A stretch of 58,303 nt of DNA from Oscillospiraceae bacterium (GTDB lineage: Bacteria > Bacillota > Clostridia > Oscillospirales > Ruminococcaceae), in contig JAAVIC010000019.1 of NCBI GenBank assembly GCA_014799385.1, positions 1 through 58,303 of the forward strand. The letters run 5' to 3'. The notes beneath the pieces are model-generated. The model saw nothing but the letters and a program-made list of their open reading frames with translations. It did not search any database and was not told where the DNA came from. Position numbers and translations under genes: made by a program. The stretch's first letter is position 1, and each line of letters starts with the position of its first letter. Below, piece by piece: positions 50,599 through 58,252 of this stretch.

Positions 50599-50610
50599 TT
50601 AATTTCAGCA

Positions 50611-50642
50611 ATTTCGGTGTCCGAGCAATCGGACGCCGAAAT
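50611..50642 (+). promoter_or_regulatory. Stem-loop between the VirB2-like and VirB6-like genes
   Basis: ATTTCGGTGTCCGA-gcaa-TCGGACGCCGAAAT: a 14-bp stem with one wobble and a tetraloop, no T-run after it. It may protect the upstream pilin mRNA or attenuate read-through. It also rules out GTG 50617, which would lie inside the stem, as a start. Confidence 0.65.
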
Positions 50643-50649
50643 ATTGGGG

Positions 50650-51522
50650 GTGACAAAAATCTTTATTTTTGACATAGGCGCAGACTTGGTAAATAAGATT
50701 TTCGACTACGTCACGGATTGGCTCTATCAGCAGATTATCAAGGTTCTGGGCGAGTTTTTTGCGGTAATGAATACGATGGGAATCAGTCTGTTTGAGCTGC
50801 CTTGGGTAAAACAAATCGTGAAATTATTTTCAAATCTCGGGTGGGCGTTATTTGTGGTCGGAATTGTGGTCGCGCTGTTCGAATTCGCGATAGAATCGCA
50901 GAACGGACGCGGCGATCCAAAAACACTCGCGTTGAATATAATCAAGGGATTTTTCGCGGTAAATCTGTTCTGCAATGTCCCAATTCAGTTGTACGCGTTT
51001 TCCGTAAAATTGCAGTTCGGAATGAGCGACAATATGACGGGTCTGGTGAGTCCGGACGGCGGTTCGCTCGCGGAAAGCTGTTTGAAAATAATCAACGGAA
51101 TGCTGTTCGGTCCGTTGTTGGCGATTTTAATCGCGGTAATGATGGGTTATAGCGTCATCAAGGTGTTCTTTGCAAGTATAAAACGCGGCGGCATTCTGCT
51201 GATACAAATCGCGGTTGGTTCGCTTTATATGTTCAGCGTTCCGCGCGGCTTTACGGACGGTTTTGTGATGTGGATAAAGCAAGTGATCGCGACCTGTCTG
51301 ACCTCGTTTTTGCAGTCAACCATACTGGTTTGCGGGCTTATTTTGTTCAAGGATTATTGGCTGCTCGGACTCGGAATTATGTTGGCAGCGGGAGAAATTC
51401 CGCGAATAGCGGGAATGTTCGGACTTGAAACGTCCGTTCGCCCCAACATTAACGGGGTCGTAAATACGGCGCAGTCGGCGGTTCATTTGACGCAGATGAT
51501 AAAAACGGTCGCAACGAAATAG
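50650..51522 (+). CDS. VirB6/TrbL-like polytopic conjugation protein
   Basis: ~290 residues with about six membrane helices (e.g. NLGWALFVVGIVVALFEFAI, GPLLAILIAVMMGYSVIKVF, SFLQSTILVCGLILF). A central loop contains SIKRGGILLIQIAVGSLYMF and PRGFTDGFVMWIKQVIATCL, typical of ICE VirB6/DUF6045 proteins, which form the membrane channel. Start taken as GTG 50650 (ATTGGGG-GTG) because the upstream GTG is in a hairpin. Confidence 0.75.
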   Translation: MTKIFIFDIGADLVNKIFDYVTDWLYQQIIKVLGEFFAVMNTMGISLFELPWVKQIVKLFSNLGWALFVVGIVVALFEFAIESQNGRGDPKTLALNIIKGFFAVNLFCNVPIQLYAFSVKLQFGMSDNMTGLVSPDGGSLAESCLKIINGMLFGPLLAILIAVMMGYSVIKVFFASIKRGGILLIQIAVGSLYMFSVPRGFTDGFVMWIKQVIATCLTSFLQSTILVCGLILFKDYWLLGLGIMLAAGEIPRIAGMFGLETSVRPNINGVVNTAQSAVHLTQMIKTVATK

Positions 51523-51536
51523 GGGGAATTAAAAAA

Positions 51537-51794
51537 ATGTACATTTATCCCGATAACCTCAAAACCGCGCCAATGCTGTTCCTGTGGCGGCTGAAAGACC
51601 TCGCTGTAATAGGTATCGGCGCGTTGATTTCCGTGTTCGCCATGTCGCAAACGGGGTTCACGATACCGCTGATTGTGACGCTTGTTTACGCGTTCTTGGC
51701 GATACGATTTGACGGAACGAGCATTCTCGATTTCATCAAATATGCCGTAAGATATTTTTTTACCGAACAGCAGGAATATAGGTGGAGAATTTAA
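51537..51794 (+). CDS. PrgI/VirB3-like small membrane protein
   Basis: 85 residues: YIYPDNLKTAPMLFLWRLKD, then two close membrane helices (LAVIGIGALISVFAMSQ; FTIPLIVTLVYAFLAIRFD) and FIKYAVRYFFTEQQEYRWR. This hairpin topology with the Y-x-Y-P start is that of PrgI/VirB3-type subunits that sit next to VirB4 in the export apparatus. RBS AGGGGGAA. Confidence 0.75.
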   Translation: MYIYPDNLKTAPMLFLWRLKDLAVIGIGALISVFAMSQTGFTIPLIVTLVYAFLAIRFDGTSILDFIKYAVRYFFTEQQEYRWRI

Positions 51795-51795
51795 C

Positions 51796-51824
51796 TGGAC
51801 TTTCGGAAAGCGTTGTGGTATAAT
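51796..51824 (+). promoter_or_regulatory. Internal promoter before the zinc-ribbon-like gene
   Basis: TGGACT (51796-51801), 17 bp ending TGTGG, TATAAT (51819-51824), 17 bases before ATG 51842. It starts at the stop of the PrgI-like gene. Confidence 0.7.
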
Positions 51825-51841
51825 CATCGTGAGGTGATAGT

Positions 51842-52054
51842 ATGCGCAGGATAATTAAAAACAGCGTAAAATGCAATTTGTGCGGTGAGATAATTGTTTC
51901 GGAGGACGTTCACGATCTCAAATTCTGCAAATGCGGCGCGGTGTCCGTGGACGGTGGGAACGATTATTTGAGGCGCACTTATAGGAACAGTCCCAACGAT
52001 TATACCGAGCTTTCCGAATACGAAGAAGTCGAATCTACCGGAAATCGGAGGTAA
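51842..52054 (+). CDS. Small zinc-ribbon-like protein
   Basis: 70 residues. VKCNLCGEIIVSEDVHDLKF-CKCGAVSVDGGNDYLRR shows two cysteine pairs (CxxC and CxC), a zinc-ribbon pattern seen in the small DUF7695-type proteins (name from memory). It has its own promoter and GAGGTG ribosome site, unlike its neighbours. Possibly a regulator of the VirB4 segment; unproven. Confidence 0.6.
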   Translation: MRRIIKNSVKCNLCGEIIVSEDVHDLKFCKCGAVSVDGGNDYLRRTYRNSPNDYTELSEYEEVESTGNRR

Positions 52055-52056
52055 TT

Positions 52057-52629
52057 TTGAAGAACAAAAAACAACAACAGCAGTCAACCAAACAGCTGCT
52101 TGGAATCGAGGGCATAACCGAATATTCGCTCAAGACCGCTTTCTCTGAGGCGGTCTTTTTCAGTATCAAGCCAAGCAACATTTCGGTGATGTCCGAGGCG
52201 AGTTTGTCGGCAAAGATATACTCGCTGATGAGCGTTCTGAAAGGCTTGACGGAAATCGAGATACTCTGCGTAAACAGCCGCGAGAGCTTCGAGGGAAACA
52301 AGAACCACTTGAAAAATCTCGCGCAGAAAGAGGATAATCCCGCGGTGCGCAAGCTGCTTGAGCAGGATATGCAGCACCTCGAACACATTCAGGCGATGAC
52401 GGCAACGGCGAGAGAGTTTCTGCTTATCGTGAGAATACGTGGTTTGAAAGACAAGGAGATATTCTCGTATCTCAACAGGATCGAAAAGACCTTGAACGAG
52501 AACGGTTTCTCCGTAAGACGATACGACGGCGAGGATATCAAGACGCTCCTCGCCGTTTATTATGAGCAAAATGTCACGACGGAGAAATTCGAGGACGCTG
52601 ACGGAGAAAGGTGGGTATTAAATGGCTGA
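52057..52629 (+). CDS. Conjugation ATPase N-domain-like protein
   Basis: 190 residues. SVMSEASLSAKIYSLMSVLK, GLTEIEILCVNSRESFEGNK, FLLIVRIRGLKDKEIFSYLN and IEKTLNENGFSVRRYDGEDI resemble the N-terminal domain of VirB4/ConE-class ATPases, but no P-loop is present. It may be a stand-alone partner of the VirB4 at 53659. Starts at TTG 52057 with GGAGGTAATT upstream, 3 bases after the previous gene. Overlaps the next gene by 8 bases. Confidence 0.6.
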   Translation: MKNKKQQQQSTKQLLGIEGITEYSLKTAFSEAVFFSIKPSNISVMSEASLSAKIYSLMSVLKGLTEIEILCVNSRESFEGNKNHLKNLAQKEDNPAVRKLLEQDMQHLEHIQAMTATAREFLLIVRIRGLKDKEIFSYLNRIEKTLNENGFSVRRYDGEDIKTLLAVYYEQNVTTEKFEDADGERWVLNG

Positions 52630-53662
52630 TAAGCTGGTTTTAAACGCCGATCTGAACTACAAGACTGCGGAATTCACCCCCGAAAAATGCACGGTGGAAA
52701 AGGTAATTGAGGTATCCGGAGCGGAATTCAAAAGGTTTTACGAAAAGCCTATGAAGCCTAATTACTATCTTTCGACGTACAAGAATTTAATGGGATTTTT
52801 CGATGAAAGCTATCACTGTGTTCTGTTTATCAACGAGCAAAACGGTGACGGACTGCTTATCAATTCCGAGGGCGCTGACTACGCGCGTTATTCGCAATAT
52901 ATTCCTAACGCGCGCGGAATTATTCGGGAGCATGAGCAAACTGGCGCGCTCGAAGATTTGAAAATCCACATGGACTGCTGCATTGACAGATGGCTTAAAC
53001 AGTGCGCAAACGAGAGCAAATTCGGAATACCGCTGACAGACCTTATTGACAACAGCAATCTCGCCGAAATTTTTGTGGATTACGCTTCGGAAATGTTGAG
53101 CAATGATCCAAGGATTGAAACCTGTGAGTTGACGTCCAACACTCTCGAAGTATCCAAGCGAGAGTTAGTCGAAACAAGACTGTATTGTCCGCTGAAATTT
53201 GAGATGGATTCCGATGACGGCAGCGGTTATCCGCTTGAAATCGATTCGGCGAATTATATCGATTACGATGACGAAATAAACGAAAGTATCCGCAGGGATT
53301 TATGCAGCGACAAAGACGCGGTGGAGCGCGGTTTGGCGGCTTATCTTCATGACAAAAATCTTAATCAAAAGGTGTATTCCGCGATGCCAGAAGTCGAAAC
53401 CCGCAACGGTGAAATTTACGGAGTTGTGCTTGTGAAATCCTACGGCGATTTGGAAAAATCCGAATTAATTGATTTGACGGAGGAACTGACCGGACAGCTT
53501 TCGGACGGCTGGGGCGAGGGCTTCGAGCAGCATCCCGTCACGCTTGACGGTGATGAGGTATACATTTCATTCTGGAGCAGCGATGACGGTTATTTCCTCA
53601 AGCCCGAATCCGAGGTGTTCCCCACGCAAAATTTTGAACAGACAATGGGAGGTATATCGTGA
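52622..53662 (+). CDS. ICE protein of unknown function with a DUF6329-like N-terminus
   Basis: 346 residues, acidic, soluble. The N-terminal ~130 residues (LVLNADLNYKTAEFTPEKCT, VEKVIEVSGAEFKRFYEKPM, YHCVLFINEQNGDGLLINSE) fit the DUF6329 pattern from memory. The C-terminal ~90 (YGVVLVKSYGDLEKSELIDL, TEELTGQLSDGWGEGFEQHP) are a separate module found in other ICE proteins. It lies between the VirB4 N-domain-like gene and virB4, overlapping both, so tight co-translation is likely. Confidence 0.6.
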   Translation: MADKLVLNADLNYKTAEFTPEKCTVEKVIEVSGAEFKRFYEKPMKPNYYLSTYKNLMGFFDESYHCVLFINEQNGDGLLINSEGADYARYSQYIPNARGIIREHEQTGALEDLKIHMDCCIDRWLKQCANESKFGIPLTDLIDNSNLAEIFVDYASEMLSNDPRIETCELTSNTLEVSKRELVETRLYCPLKFEMDSDDGSGYPLEIDSANYIDYDDEINESIRRDLCSDKDAVERGLAAYLHDKNLNQKVYSAMPEVETRNGEIYGVVLVKSYGDLEKSELIDLTEELTGQLSDGWGEGFEQHPVTLDGDEVYISFWSSDDGYFLKPESEVFPTQNFEQTMGGIS

Positions 53663-55482
53663 AGAAGAAAATAACAACCGTGGAAAGGGATTTCGCGACC
53701 AAACCGCAGAAGAATTTCCTTGACATGATAGCGCCGTCCGTGATCAAGTTTTTCACGGACTATTTTATTTGCGGGAACACATTTCGCTGCGTGTGGGCGT
53801 TGCGGGAATATCCGACCTCGACAAGCGAACAGGCAATATTGCGTTATCTCGGAGAGAAAGACGGCGTTACGCTCCGTATCTATACGTACCATGTGACAGC
53901 CGCCGAGGAAAAGCGGATCATCGCCAATGCCGCCAACAAGAACCGAATGCAGCGCAATTCCACCAACGACTTGCAGCAGACGGTCGCCGCAGAAAGCAAT
54001 TTGCAGGACGTTGCGCAGATCGCCGCGGATATGCACCGGAACCGCGAACCGCTGCTGCATACGGCGGTTTTTCTTGAAATGATTTCGGACTCATTGGACA
54101 ATTTGAGAATACTCCAAACCGAGGTGCAGACCGAATTGGTACGTTCCAAGCTGAATGTTGACCGCCTTATGCTCCGCCAGCAGCACGGCTTTATGAGCGT
54201 AATGCCGAGCGGTCGGAATATGTTTCGGGAGCAGTTCGAACGCGTTCTGCCCGCGTCCTCGGTCGCGAATCTTTATCCGTTTTCGTTTTCGGGAAAAACG
54301 GACGAGAACGGATTTTACCTCGGACGAGATAAGTTCGGCAGCAATATTATCGTGGATTTCGACAAACGCAGTGACGACAAAACCAACGCGAACACGCTTA
54401 TTCTGGGCAATTCCGGGCAAGGAAAATCCTATCTGCTCAAACTGATACTGACCAATCTGCGCGAGAGCGGAAAGAACATAATCTGCCTTGACCCCGAAAT
54501 GGAATATGTCGACCTTACCAAAAATCTCGGCGGTTGTTTCATTGACCTTATGTCGGGTGAGTATATTATAAACGTTCTTGAACCCAAATCGTGGGGCGAT
54601 GAAACCGCCGATGATGACGCTCCGCAGGCTTTCAAATCCAAAACGAAATTGTCGCAGCACATCAGCTTTCTGCGCGACTTCTTCCGCAGCTACAAGGATT
54701 TTTCGGACAGAGAAATTGACACGATTGAATTGCTGCTCATAAAGCTGTATGAGAAGTTCGGGATATCCGATGATACCGATTGGAGCAAAATGCAGCCCAC
54801 GGATTATCCGATACTCTCGGATTTTTACGAGCTTATCGAAGCCGAGTACAAAGCGTTCAATCCGAAAGAGAAAAGTCTTTACACCGCCGAAAACCTGCAG
54901 AGTATTTGCCTCGGACTGCACTCGATCTGCAAGGGCGCAGAGAGTCAATTTTTCAACGGTCACACTAATATAACGGATAATAATTTCGTGACATTTGGTG
55001 TAAAAGGATTACTCCAGGCAAGCAAGAATATCCGCAATGCTTTGCTGTTCAATGTCCTCGCGTATATGTCCGAGCAGCTTTTGAGCAGAGGAAATACGGT
55101 CGCGAGTATCGACGAGTTCTACCTCTTCCTCACCAATCTCACGGCGGTCGAGTATATCCGAAACTTTATGAAGCGCGTCCGCAAAAAGGAATCCGCCGTG
55201 ATCCTCGCAAGCCAAAATATTGAGGACTTTCTCGTGGAAAATGTCCGTGAGCTGACAAAGCCGCTGTTCTCGATCCCGACACATATTTTTCTGTTTTATC
55301 CCGGAACCATTGAAAAAGGAACGTATATGGATACGCTTCAGGTGGAGGCTTCGGAATACGGGCTAATACAGTTTTCACAGCGCGGGGTTTGTCTTTATAA
55401 ATGCGGAAACGAACGCTACTGTCTGTGCGTGAAAGCGCCCGACCACAAGGCTGGGCTGTTCGGCTCGGCGGGAGGTAGATGA
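53659..55482 (+). CDS. VirB4-like conjugative transfer ATPase
   Basis: 607 residues. The N-terminal domain (NFLDMIAPSVIKFFTDYFIC) precedes a C-terminal RecA-like domain with Walker A LILGNSGQGKSYLLKLIL (~255) and Walker B NTVASIDEFYLFLTN (~480), plus VILASQNIEDFL and the arginine-containing FMKRVRKKESAV. It powers substrate and subunit export through the T4SS. Length is within range for Gram-positive ICE VirB4. It overlaps the gene before it by 4 bases, and the next gene starts 2 bases after it. Confidence 0.92.
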   Translation: MKKKITTVERDFATKPQKNFLDMIAPSVIKFFTDYFICGNTFRCVWALREYPTSTSEQAILRYLGEKDGVTLRIYTYHVTAAEEKRIIANAANKNRMQRNSTNDLQQTVAAESNLQDVAQIAADMHRNREPLLHTAVFLEMISDSLDNLRILQTEVQTELVRSKLNVDRLMLRQQHGFMSVMPSGRNMFREQFERVLPASSVANLYPFSFSGKTDENGFYLGRDKFGSNIIVDFDKRSDDKTNANTLILGNSGQGKSYLLKLILTNLRESGKNIICLDPEMEYVDLTKNLGGCFIDLMSGEYIINVLEPKSWGDETADDDAPQAFKSKTKLSQHISFLRDFFRSYKDFSDREIDTIELLLIKLYEKFGISDDTDWSKMQPTDYPILSDFYELIEAEYKAFNPKEKSLYTAENLQSICLGLHSICKGAESQFFNGHTNITDNNFVTFGVKGLLQASKNIRNALLFNVLAYMSEQLLSRGNTVASIDEFYLFLTNLTAVEYIRNFMKRVRKKESAVILASQNIEDFLVENVRELTKPLFSIPTHIFLFYPGTIEKGTYMDTLQVEASEYGLIQFSQRGVCLYKCGNERYCLCVKAPDHKAGLFGSAGGR

Positions 55483-55483
55483 T

Positions 55484-56029
55484 ATGGCGGTATCTCCTGT
55501 AGTAATAAAAGCAATCGTCACGGCGGCGACCGACAAACGCACTTGGAAAGCCGTTGCGGTGCTTATTACGGCGATTTTAATGCCGATAATTATCGTCATT
55601 TTAATGGTCGCCGCAATGTTTTCGGGAGTGGAATCCGCGAATAAAAATCTGTTGGATTACAGTTTTCTCAACGCGAAAATTCCCGCCGATTTTAACGGCG
55701 AACAGCGCGCAGCAATCGAAAATATGCGTGAATGGCTCGGCGAATTGGGCGAGGAAATTTCCGAAAAGGAAAACGGCGGCTTTGATGAAAATCTCGTCAA
55801 AGCCGCTTTTTATTGTCTGAATTTCGGCGGAGAAATTGATGATGATTTTGATTACAAAACGTTTTGCGAATGCTTTGAAAACGTGAAATTCAAACAGCTT
55901 GAAACGGCTCTGCGAAAGGTTTCCGAGGAGTTCCCCGAATATAAAATTTCGGGGAATTTATCCGTTTCAATCAAAAAAGTTTACGATTATTTGGAGGTGG
56001 AAAATGATGACGGCGAAAGTTGGATTTGA
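55484..56029 (+). CDS. Membrane-anchored transfer protein, short form of the ICE lysozyme/NlpC family
   Basis: 181 residues. MAVSPVVIKAIVTAATDKRT, then a membrane helix (AVAVLITAILMPIIIVILMV) and a ~140-residue outer domain (NFGGEIDDDFDYKTFCECFE, LETALRKVSEEF). In related ICEs the same N-terminus continues into a wall hydrolase domain (lysozyme-like and/or NlpC/P60). Here it ends before any catalytic domain, so either it is truncated or the hydrolase is encoded elsewhere. Position after virB4 is as expected for VirB1-like proteins. Confidence 0.6.
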   Translation: MAVSPVVIKAIVTAATDKRTWKAVAVLITAILMPIIIVILMVAAMFSGVESANKNLLDYSFLNAKIPADFNGEQRAAIENMREWLGELGEEISEKENGGFDENLVKAAFYCLNFGGEIDDDFDYKTFCECFENVKFKQLETALRKVSEEFPEYKISGNLSVSIKKVYDYLEVENDDGESWI

Positions 56030-56201
56030 CAACAAAAAATATGTCGGCGCGACCGCGGAGGACTGCAAGATGATTCATCTTGCGATTTCAAAGGGCAGCA
56101 AGCTGACGATTGACAGCAGCGGACGCATTTATGACGACACGGGACGGTGGATCGCGGACGGAAAGGAGCGGGAAAATGAACGCAATTTATACCGTGATTG
56201 A
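56004..56201 (+). CDS. Small ICE protein, unknown
   Basis: 65 residues: AKVGFDNKKYVGATAEDCKM, IHLAISKGSKLTIDSSGRIY, then a charged end. No membrane segment. ATG 56004 has GGAGGTGG directly upstream and overlaps the preceding gene by 26 bases. The compact start, ribosome site and overlap support a real gene; function unknown. Confidence 0.55.
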   Translation: MMTAKVGFDNKKYVGATAEDCKMIHLAISKGSKLTIDSSGRIYDDTGRWIADGKERENERNLYRD

Positions 56202-56340
56202 AAATGGTCGGGAGAGTTATTTCAGAACCGGTATCGCGGGCGGTTACAGTTATCCGTTTCTTGCTTACGGCTACGCAAAAAGCATGGCGCGGACTCTGAA
56301 CGGGGTGATTCGATGGGAAAAGTCGGCGTTTCCGAAATGA
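56176..56340 (+). CDS. Very small ICE protein, unknown
   Basis: 54 residues: NAIYTVIENGRESYFRTGIA, GGYSYPFLAYGYAKSMARTL. ATG 56176 follows GGAGCGGG and overlaps both neighbours. It could be a small regulator or coupling peptide; unrecognised. Confidence 0.5.
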   Translation: MNAIYTVIENGRESYFRTGIAGGYSYPFLAYGYAKSMARTLNGVIRWEKSAFPK

Positions 56341-57050
56341 TTCCGCTGTTGAAAGCCAACGAAAATTTCCCCGATGATGTTCGCGGAGAACGGCTTTTCT
56401 ACCCGCTTTCCGAAGAAATATTTTTTAAGCGGGAGAGCGAAATGTCGCAGTCGGATTTCACTCCGTTCAGCATCACTCTGGACTTTGACGAGCGGAAAAT
56501 AGGCTTTGTTTTTAATCGAAACTGTCCCGAATTGCCGCTGCTGAAAATAGAGATTTTTATCGGCGAAACGGACGCGAGAAAATTCTGCGACGGCATTCCG
56601 TGCAACATTAAAAACTTGGAGAGCTACTATAAAAATGAGCTTTTGTGGAGCGTTCTGGAGCGTCCCGCTTTCGCAATAAAAATCGACAGCGATAAAATTC
56701 CCGAAATAGGATCGGCACTGCTGCCGCTGTCCGAACACAATCAAAAGGGGCTTATGGAAGAACTCGAAACGGACGACCTCGACAAGTGCGAGGTGCTTTC
56801 GGTTATCTCTTTTGACGCAACTCTGAACGCGCATTTGTGCTTGAACGGTGAGAAATTTTCAAAGCTGAATGAGCTTGCAAATTCGCTTAACAGACTGCGT
56901 TTGGACTGCGGAGATAACGCGTTCGCGGCATTTGTTACGGCGAGTAAAGCGGCGGAAATACACGGCGCGGACAACGCGATGACAGTTGTTGAAAACGTAA
57001 GAAACGGCTTCGCTATACGGGAAACGCAGGACTTGGATTTGAGAATGTGA
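56313..57050 (+). CDS. ICE protein of unknown function, possibly antirestriction-related
   Basis: 245 residues, soluble and acidic. The N-terminal half is beta-rich (FSITLDFDERKIGFVFNRNC). The C-terminal half (KLNELANSLNRLRLDCGDNA, FAAFVTASKAAEIHGADNAM, TVVENVRNGFAI) repeats a pattern seen in the ArdA-like protein at 33366 (LDALNYLGKRMDGM...AERNQFLAVL...LKNIINLTYNL), which suggests an ArdA-type DNA mimic. It ends LDLRM, a loose form of the shared tail. ATG 56313 precedes GKVGVSEMIP. Confidence 0.5.
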   Translation: MGKVGVSEMIPLLKANENFPDDVRGERLFYPLSEEIFFKRESEMSQSDFTPFSITLDFDERKIGFVFNRNCPELPLLKIEIFIGETDARKFCDGIPCNIKNLESYYKNELLWSVLERPAFAIKIDSDKIPEIGSALLPLSEHNQKGLMEELETDDLDKCEVLSVISFDATLNAHLCLNGEKFSKLNELANSLNRLRLDCGDNAFAAFVTASKAAEIHGADNAMTVVENVRNGFAIRETQDLDLRM

Positions 57051-57058
57051 GGAATTTT

Positions 57059-57508
57059 ATGAAATACCAAATAAAATGTGCCGATCCGGAACAGCATTCG
57101 ATGTTCTATTCGGACTGCGAACCCGCTCTTCGGAACGCTTGCGTAGGTCATCTGCGAATGGATTTCGGCAGCGGGAACGAGTTCTTTTCGACATGGTGGG
57201 GCAACCGCAACGACTTGAACGACAGCGTTTTCAAGTCCGAATTTGACGATGTTGTAAATAATTTGCGCGAGTCGGGATTGCTGAAAAACAGGAGCGAAAT
57301 GCGGCGGGTTTGTTCCGCGAAAGAGAGTCTGCCGCTAGGCGAGAGTTATGGATTTTCGGTTGAATCGGAAAGCCATATTTTTCTCCTTCGATGTCGCCCC
57401 GAGCGCGGCAATTACGACTGCTATATGTACTGTTACAACAAGCGCGAATTGCAGCTCGCGCAGTCGCAGAAGCAGGACGAATCGCAGTCGCCGGAGATGT
57501 CATTATGA
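57059..57508 (+). CDS. ICE protein of unknown function with the shared tail
   Basis: 149 residues: ACVGHLRMDFGSGNEFFSTW, WGNRNDLNDSVFKSEFDDVV, YGFSVESESHIFLLRCRPER, GNYDCYMYCYNKRELQ. This is a small alpha/beta protein that recurs in clostridial ICEs (from memory), no motif known. It ends SPEMSL, matching the tail family. ATG 57059 lies 8 bases after the previous stop with GAGGAATTTT upstream. Overlaps the next gene as ATGA. Confidence 0.6.
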   Translation: MKYQIKCADPEQHSMFYSDCEPALRNACVGHLRMDFGSGNEFFSTWWGNRNDLNDSVFKSEFDDVVNNLRESGLLKNRSEMRRVCSAKESLPLGESYGFSVESESHIFLLRCRPERGNYDCYMYCYNKRELQLAQSQKQDESQSPEMSL

Positions 57509-58182
57509 GCAGAAAAAATCGCGAAATTAACTACGCCGCAGAGCTTGAAAAAAGCTATGCCCGATGGGATGAGGTGTTCACCAAAGGCGGCTCTGACCCG
57601 TTCTGGAGCGACGGCGTGTCGCTCAACTTGATAAGAAATCATATTCTCTATTACAAGGAGCAGCTTGAAAATCAGGGCAATTCGCTGTTCGGTTTGCCCG
57701 ATGTGTATTATCGGGAAACGCCGCCCGAGGTCGATCCAAACTATATGGCGCGCCCCAATGAAATCCGTGAAAACGCACGGAAAGCGATGGAGATTATTGA
57801 CGCGGACGAGAATTTGAAATTCGTTCGGGAACAGGCGCCGAGCCTTTCAGAAGCGCAATTAAAGCAGTTTTGTATCGCCGCCATCATCAATTACGCGGAA
57901 AATCTGCGGCGCGCGATTGCCGAGGACGATCTTGTAATTATGCGGCGGTACGAACACCCCGACAGCTACCTCGAGAGCTTTGAGAGCGCGGCTATGAGGA
58001 TACGCGATCCCGAGCGTTTTGCCGAAGGCATAATGCGTGTACAGCGGCGGATCAACGATAATCTGACCGTCTGCGATCCCGAAGATGACGAGGAATTAGA
58101 GGACGATTTCGAGGAGGACTGTTCCGAAACGGAACAGTCCGAGAGCGAGCCGGAGGAAGATTTTCAGCTAAGATTATTTTAA
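57505..58182 (+). CDS. Acidic ICE protein of unknown function
   Basis: 225 residues, mainly helical (YAAELEKSYARWDEVFTKGG, SLNLIRNHILYYKEQLENQG, QLKQFCIAAIINYAENLRRA, RFAEGIMRVQRRINDNLTVC). The last ~35 residues are almost all D and E, then EDFQLRLF. It starts in the ATGA overlap. A DNA-mimic or chaperone-like role is conceivable from the acidic tail but unsupported. Last gene in the window. Confidence 0.55.
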   Translation: MSRKNREINYAAELEKSYARWDEVFTKGGSDPFWSDGVSLNLIRNHILYYKEQLENQGNSLFGLPDVYYRETPPEVDPNYMARPNEIRENARKAMEIIDADENLKFVREQAPSLSEAQLKQFCIAAIINYAENLRRAIAEDDLVIMRRYEHPDSYLESFESAAMRIRDPERFAEGIMRVQRRINDNLTVCDPEDDEELEDDFEEDCSETEQSESEPEEDFQLRLF

Positions 58183-58211
58183 TTTGAAAGACCTGCTAAC
58201 AAAAGTCAACC

Positions 58212-58252
58212 CCTAAAATGAAAAAAATTAAAAAATTTTTTTGAATTTTAGG
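58212..58252 (+). terminator. AT-rich palindrome after the last gene
   Basis: CCTAAAAT (58212-58219) pairs with ATTTTAGG (58245-58252), with A-rich and T-rich inner arms that can pair further. It lies 30 bases after the stop and probably ends this operon. The rest to 58303 shows no gene. Confidence 0.6.
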
